Shown here in pieces: positions 58,380-64,000 of a DNA stretch of 64,000 nt; the first letter of the stretch is position 1; every line of letters begins with the position of its first letter. Origin of the DNA: Omphiscola glabra. Taxonomy: Eukaryota; Mollusca; Gastropoda; Lymnaeidae. The position numbers and the translations under genes were made by a program. Location: assembly GCA_964017045.1 (NCBI GenBank), contig OZ024795.1, positions 30,294,366 to 30,358,365 of the forward strand, given 5' to 3'. The notes under the pieces are model-generated. The model had not been told where the DNA came from. It ran no database searches and worked only from the letters and a program-made list of their open reading frames with translations.

Positions 58380-60029
58380 CGAAGCCTCTGCTTTATAAGT
58401 TCAATTTCAACAGGTTGTAACCCTTTGATATCATCCCTGTTTGTTGCCCCCCCCCCCTTTTTTTGCCCTGAGTTATTGATCATCAAACAAAGTGTCGCTC
58501 TGGGACGTCCTCGTTCAACCCACGTGCACACGGCCACGAGTGGATGATGCTAAAGGAGAAAGTAGTGGTAAGAATGTAGCAATTAGCTCACGGGAGGGAA
58601 TGTAATCGAGAAATATGGACGGGTCTCAAGCAAGAATGTTTTGTTGGAAAACTGGGACAGGTTCAAGCAGCTTTTTGTGATTGAAATAAAGTGTCATCAC
58701 ATCTTTTAAAAAAACATCTTGATGATGTTTATTATTTTGACCCGCGGTCAGATTTGTTATAGTTTTGCACTTTTATAACTGACTAACTTCCAAAATCTAG
58801 CGTTTATTCGCCAAAGCACGGGCTTCTGTAAAACAAATCATACATTTTGAATTTCTAAAATTAGCTTTCTTTTCTATATAATTGTTGATTTCTTTTTTTA
58901 AAAAAATATTTTAATCTTAAAAAATAAGAGCTCATTAATTATTTGTCTATGTGTTCATTTTTTATGTTTCCTAGTGTGAAAAACTTTGTTCAAGCCATGA
59001 GTTAATTTATATAACAACGCTTCGTTGCACACGAGCATTGCAGCCCTCGGAATTATTTTTTTTTTAGCGACGTTCCTGACGTCACCTGGCAGTGCTCCAG
59101 ACAGGGACGGTAGACACACAACGCTGCCTTCTTATACTAATGACATAAAGTTCCGACACAAATTGACATAACGTGATTGGGGGCGTCTAATACACACAAT
59201 GGCGCAATCAGTCAACACAGTCCCTGTTCCGTCTAATTTTCATAGGAGACAACACATATTCAACACCACGCACTACGAAGAGTTGTTTATTACTTTTTGT
59301 AAATGTTTCCAAACGTTAAAACTGTGATTTCCTTCTATCAAGTGCATCTGTAGTACAGCGTCGGTTGTGATTAGGGAAAATTGTTACCATAGTCGAGACC
59401 ATTTTTACATCTCATTTTAGTCAAGTTCACTACCTTTGTCCCATGCAACATCTTATCCCAAGACTCTAGCAGTCTACAGAACAGTGATCCTTCAAATATT
59501 TTTAACTAAGTTGTTTGCCCTTGAATTCAAGTTACAGTTTAAGTTAATAGGTCAAAATTTCTTAGGAAGTGGTGTATAGATAAGGTACGTCTCAGCCTGT
59601 TATTCTTGCTATAATATGAAACCCGATGTATGTAGATTATTGAGTTAAATATATTGACCCAAAAATTCAACTTTTATTATCCTTCAAAGATCAAATTAAC
59701 CACAGCAAAAGTCCTATGAACTAATTTAAATCGCGAGGCTGACACTCGGGCGTTGTGTGCGTGATAGGTTTGGGTCGTAATATTTGAGAGCCACTGAACG
59801 GAAATTTCTCGTGTATTCTCTATGACGAGCAGCAGCCAAATATGCAAGACTCTCATTCTGTAATATCATCAAAATACAGCTGTGCTAAAAAAATATCTAT
59901 TTGATTGTGAATTTCTCGTAATAGAACGCATTGTGTGTGATTTTACTTTGATATTTAACACTCACACAATTTAGCCTACAGCAGGAAATTTAAAAAAAAA
60001 TATTTTCAAATTACCCGTGGAAGCTCACC
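58380..60029. other. AT-rich anonymous stretch
   Basis: A C11/T run lies near 58447-58462. No open frame with a recognised family. A lone TGACGTCA lies near 59079. Confidence 0.5.
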
Positions 60030-60132
60030 ATGACCTTGTCCTTACCTCGCCATGACCTCGTCTTGACCTCGCCCAGACCTCACATTGGCCTCATCCTGAC
60101 CTCATCCTGACCTCATCCTGACCTCGTCATGA
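60030..60132. repeat. 11-bp repeat (ACCTCATCCTG), about 9 copies
   Basis: Right copies are regular; left copies are diverged (ACCTCGTCTTG, ACCTCGCCCAG). Confidence 0.88.
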
Positions 60133-60412
60133 CCTTAACAGCTTCTTTTCCTTAGCGAAAAATTCCCTCCATCACAACATGGTATTGTCAGACGTGTATT
60201 TGTCTGCTTACTTGGGTTCAAATATAAATATTTTAAAAAATAATTCAATTAATATCCGCTAACTAAAAGCTGCCAATGTCAACAATGTTTGATGATTGAA
60301 TGACGTGCAATCTGGCGAAAAGAATTTGATACATTTCAACAATTGAGATGCTCAACAAAACAGGAGTTCAAATAAATGTTTACACAAATAATTTCTTTGA
60401 AATCTTGGTGGT
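60133..60412. other. Non-repetitive stretch
   Basis: Nothing recognised. Confidence 0.45.
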
Positions 60413-60715
60413 TGTACGGGCACTGAACTGGTACGGGCACTGAACTGGTACGGGCACTGAAATGGTACGGGCACTAAACTTGTACGGGCAATGAACTGGT
60501 ACGGGCACTGAAATGGTACGGGCACTGAACGTGTACCAGCACTGAACTTGAAAGGGTACTGAACTTGTACGGGCACTGAACTGGTACAAGCACTGAAATA
60601 GTACGGGCACTGAACTTGTATGGGCACTGAACATGCACCAGCACTGAACTTGAAAGGCTACTGAACTTGTACGGACACAGAAATTGTAGTGGCACTGAAT
60701 TTGTATAGGCACTGA
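60413..60715. repeat. 17-bp minisatellite (GTACGGGCACTGAACTG), about 18 copies
   Basis: Variants AAATG, AACTT and AGCACTGAACTTGAAAGG are interspersed. A three-unit block (GTGTACCAGCACTGAACTTG) occurs at about 60530 and 60635. Confidence 0.95.
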
Positions 60716-60754
60716 ACAGCTGATGTAAAGATTTTTTTTTTTACTATCTGCAAC

Positions 60755-60935
60755 TAAAACAAAATAACCGTCATCGTGAAGGCTGGAGACTTTGACATAA
60801 ACATTCACATCAAGGAGATCAAGGACACCCACACGTATAGCAAACAGAACCATTTTTTTACATGAGGTATTAGAGGTTATCGTGATGCTATCATAGCATG
60901 ATGCTTTGGGAAGGTCAAAGGTCGTCCTCGTAAAA
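60755..60935. repeat. Dispersed direct repeat, copy A, about 180 bp
   Basis: It matches 62400-62571 in the same orientation: GGAGACTTTGACATAAAC, AACAGAACCATTTTT, ATCATAGCATGATGCTTTG and GGGAAGGTCAAAGGTCGTC. The plus frame reads ITVIVKAGDFDINIHIKEIK. I do not recognise the family; it could be a duplicated exon or a non-coding repeat. Confidence 0.85.
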
Positions 60936-61439
60936 CTGCCCGTGTGTCTTATTAGGTGAACAGAAATCTTAATGACGTAAAATGTTGCGATAACACCCGT
61001 AACAAGTTAAGGACTTCATGATAAGGCTTCTTAACAGACGAGGTTAGTGAAATGGACATTTTTCTCATTAATTTTCATATCTTCAAGATTAGCGCCTAGA
61101 ATCCCACGCTAAATCCCCACCTACAATTATGTCAACTCAACTCTTCATATCTTACAGTTCACTTTCAGTATCATAATCGGCCATATTTTTTTTTGGCAAA
61201 CCTTTCCTCTTACAGAAGGTAGCGTCTCACCGGGATATTTACGCAGAGCTCGTTATCGTAACAAATATAAGGTTCAACTTAAAATATGTACTGATGATTG
61301 GAACGCCATTTGCTAAAGGCATGGGTGAATATTTTTTTTATATTTCAAACAATGAATTTTAATAGTAAAAAACATATATATTTAATATCACTTAATTCAC
61401 AAGTTAATTTATAAAAATGAATAATGTGTCATATGCAAA
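60936..61439. other. Non-repetitive stretch
   Basis: Nothing recognised. Confidence 0.5.
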
Positions 61440-61597
61440 ATGACGCTGTTAACGACGCTGTTAATGACGCTGTTAATTATTTTCGAAAATCTGGCCATAC
61501 ATTCCAATTATCTTCCGACGTCTCTCGGGAGTCCCTCGAGGTGACGTTATGGTGACAACATGGTGACAATTTGATGACAACTTGGTGACAACATGTT
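61440..61597. repeat. Two very short tandem repeats
   Basis: GACGCTGTTAA occurs three times at 61442-61477 and GTGACAACATG-type 12-mers four times at 61551-61596. Confidence 0.85.
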
Positions 61598-61909
61598 GAC
61601 GTCAATGCGCTTGGGGGGGAGACAAGGGGCTTCAAAAGTCGATGGGCCTTGTCACCCCCCCCCCCTTTTTAAAGAACGGAGTGGCTTCAGCTAACAGCAT
61701 TTAGTCAAAACTAGTTTTTACAAGATGTAATTATATTTTTGCAAAAATAAATGTAATTGATACGGATCCTTCAAGTTATAAATGAATATATTTGTCTAAT
61801 TGGTCTTAATCTCGATCTGTAAAGTTCTTCCTTGGGAAAGTTTTTAGCAGACTCTGATTAAATGCCCAATACATTTTTTTTTTCAATTAAATATTCAACG
61901 AGAAATAAA
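61598..61909. other. Non-repetitive stretch with a C run
   Basis: A C11 tract lies at 61655-61665. No gene. Confidence 0.5.
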
Positions 61910-62050
61910 GCTCATCTAAAAGTAATATTGTATTTCGTAAATGAAAAACAGAGTCCCATTGTAAAAGTAAGACTGTATTTCATAAATGAAATAGACAGTC
62001 CCGTTGTGAATGTAAGACTGTATTCCGTAAATAAAACACATAGTCCCATA
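61910..62050. repeat. About 45-bp repeat, 3 copies
   Basis: GACTGTATTTCATAAATGAA, AGTCCCATTGTAAAAGTAAG and variants recur three times. Confidence 0.9.
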
Positions 62051-62399
62051 CCTAAACATGTTTTCCGCCGTTGCCATCAATCTGTGTTGATTCATTTCCA
62101 CGCTCTAAATATGCCGTTCCTACATTCTTCCTCGCAGCTGACAGAACCAATCACAATAATGAAGACTAAAGTGCACAGAAATTTACTGAATGTTGACAGA
62201 GCTGTTGCCAATATGGGGGCCAACATCTGACAGAAACTTGTATACAAATGAGCAACTCAAAAATACATTGGCCTCCGGGGACTTTGTGAAGCCGAAAAAG
62301 AAATCTTTCAATATTTCCCACAACTCAGATTTAGACAGGGTTGAAGCGGTATAGGACTTGTACAATAGAATTCCTTTGGAGCAGACGCATATTAAACTA

Positions 62400-62571
62400 A
62401 ATAACTGTCACCGTGAGTACTGGAGACTTTGACAATAACTTTCGCATTAAAGGAGATTTAATTTTTAAGGCTCAAACATTTATAACAAACAGAACCATTT
62501 TTACACGAGGCGTTAGAAGTTAGCGTGATGTTATCATAACATGATGATTTGGGAAGGTCAAAGGTCGTCTG
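62400..62571. repeat. Dispersed direct repeat, copy B
   Basis: It aligns with 60755-60935, with about one base in four or five changed. The plus frame ITVTVSTGDFDNNFRIKG is open to about 62522. Flanking phrases ACTTGTACAATAGAATTCC (62357) and ACTTGAACAATAGATGTCC (62581) bracket it about 224 bp apart, so copy B sits between short direct repeats, immediately before the 24-bp array. Confidence 0.83.
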
Positions 62572-62599
62572 TGAATATGACTTGAACAATAGATGTCCA

Positions 62600-63757
62600 T
62601 TGGAGTAGACACACGGAAAACCGAACGAGTAGACGCATGGACAACCGAACGAGTAGACGCATGGACAACCGAACGAGTAGACGCATGGACAACCGAACGA
62701 GTAGACGCATGGACAACCGGACAAGTAGACGCATGGACAACCGAACGAGTAGACGCATGGACAACCGAACGAGTAGACGCATGGACAACCGGACAAGTAG
62801 ACGCATGGACAACCGAACGAGTAGACGCATGGACAACCGAACGAGTAGACGCATGGACAACCGAACGAGTAGACGCATGGACAACCGGACAAGTAGACGC
62901 ATGGACAACCGGACAAGTAGACGCATGGACAACCGGACAAGTAGACGCATGGACAACCGGACAAGTAGACGCATGGACAACCGGACAAGTAGACGCATGG
63001 ACAACCGGACAAGTAGACGCATGGACAACCGGACAAGTAGACGCATGGACAACCGGACAAGTAGACGCATGGACAACCGGACAAGTAGACGCATGGACAA
63101 CCGGACAAGTAGACGCATGGACAACCGAACAAGTAGACGCATGGACAACCGGACAAGTAGACGCATGGACAACCGAACAAGTAGACGCATGGACAACCGG
63201 ACGAGTAGACGCATGGACAACCGGACAAGTAGACGCATGGACAACCGGACAAGTAGACGCATGGACAACCGAACAAGTAGACGCATGGACAACCGAACAA
63301 GTAGACGCATGGACAACCGGACAAGTAGACGCATGGACAACCGAACAAGTAGACGCATGGACAACCGAACAAGTAGACGCATGGACAACCGGACGAGTAG
63401 ACGCATGGACAACCGGACAAGTAGACGCATGGACAACCGGACAAGTAGACGCATGGACAACCGGACGAGTAGACGCATGGACAACCGGACAAGTAGACGC
63501 ATGGACAACCGGACAAGTAGACGCATGGACAACCGGACAAGTAGACGCATGGACAACCGGACGAGTAGACGCATGGACAACCGGACAAGTAGACGCATGG
63601 ACAACCGGACAAGTAGACGCATGGACAACCGAACGAGTAGACGCATGGACAACCGGACAAGTAGACGCATGGACAACCGAACGAGTAGACGCATGGACAA
63701 CCGGACAAGTAGACGCATGGACAACCGGACAAGTAGACGCATGGACAACCGAACTCA
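62600..63757. repeat. 24-bp minisatellite, about 48 copies
   Basis: The unit is GTAGACGCATGGACAACCGG followed by ACAA. Variants are CCGAACGA, CCGGACAA, CCGAACAA and CCGGACGA; the CCGAACGA type is concentrated at the left end and CCGGACAA forms a homogeneous run of about ten units in 62885-63115. The unit is eight codons and has no stop in five of six frames, so frames of 375-456 codons are open. No start context, signal peptide or flanking domain supports expression. Confidence 0.98.
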
Positions 63758-63927
63758 ACTCTAATTGTCTAAACCGTCTGAAGTTTTTCAAGTTTGACAA
63801 AGATCAGAAGAGTCCCAGAAAAGTTCAATTGGTGAACAATGTTGATTGCAAAGCTAGTGTAGCGTGGTTCACTTTCGGTTGGCACTGTTTGTCTTTGATT
63901 CTCCCACAAGACAGCATAGATATGTTC
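63758..63927. other. Non-repetitive stretch
   Basis: Nothing recognised. Confidence 0.45.
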
Positions 63928-64000
63928 TGTACCTACCTTTCTGTACCAACCCTTCCGCAGTAACCCTTCTGTACCAAACATCATGTACCAATACTTCTGA
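63928..64000. repeat. Short repeat (CTTCTGTACCAA), cut by window edge
   Basis: CTGTACCAACCCTTC, CTTCTGTACCAAAC and ATGTACCAATACTTC follow one another and probably continue beyond the window. Confidence 0.75.

Noticed and set aside
62593..63963. Long repetitive ORFs (up to 456 codons) on both strands
   Set aside because: They are the 24-bp minisatellite read in several frames. Simultaneous openness of five frames and absence of any non-repeat domain argue against a gene.

Overview
This looks like nuclear DNA from a multicellular animal. There is no bacterial or phage gene layout and no operon. I found no open reading frame with a recognisable cellular protein family. Instead the window holds AT-rich anonymous sequence, long C/G and A/T homopolymers, microsatellites, degenerate CCCTAA telomere-like motifs, and fragments of LINE, LTR and hAT transposons. 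The hAT fragments resemble the Charlie/SPIN type, which is patchily distributed in animals and has been reported from a pond snail. A gastropod mollusc is my best guess, but it is weakly supported. The window is probably intergenic or inside a very large intron.

The dominant feature is tandem repetition. By hand tally about a third of the 64 kb is minisatellite, in more than fifty arrays with mostly unrelated units of about 11 to 59 bp. The largest are a 28-bp array at 25392-27402 (about 72 copies), a 32-bp array at 56756-58379 (about 51), a 39-bp array at 19734-21043 (about 34), a 24-bp array at 62600-63757 (about 48) and a 29-bp array at 7028-7973 (about 33). Several show higher-order periodicity. 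Where the unit length is a multiple of three, long frames stay open on both strands. These are by-products of the repeat, not genes.

Mobile elements, left to right: a 554-bp inverted-repeat MITE (1973-2526); a solo LTR inside a 46-bp minisatellite with an exact 5-bp target duplication (3092-3716); a LINE 3' end inside a 21-bp minisatellite (8862-9061); a hAT-like MITE (12440-12605); a SPIN-like MITE (17821-18018); a 5'-truncated LINE with an 11-bp target duplication (38408-38747); a second copy of the LTR in the opposite orientation (39541-40144); three more SPIN-like MITEs within 3.5 kb (50153-53607); and another hAT MITE whose right terminal repeat has been amplified into an 11-copy minisatellite (56138-56592).

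No genes work together here in any way I can support. Two weak first-exon candidates are listed at low confidence (minus strand 5773-6084, plus strand 42723-42821); the first lies just downstream of a CTCF-like motif. The parts most worth following up are the MITE-derived satellite, the insertions whose empty sites are preserved by neighbouring repeat units, the higher-order arrays and the CRE-palindrome array.
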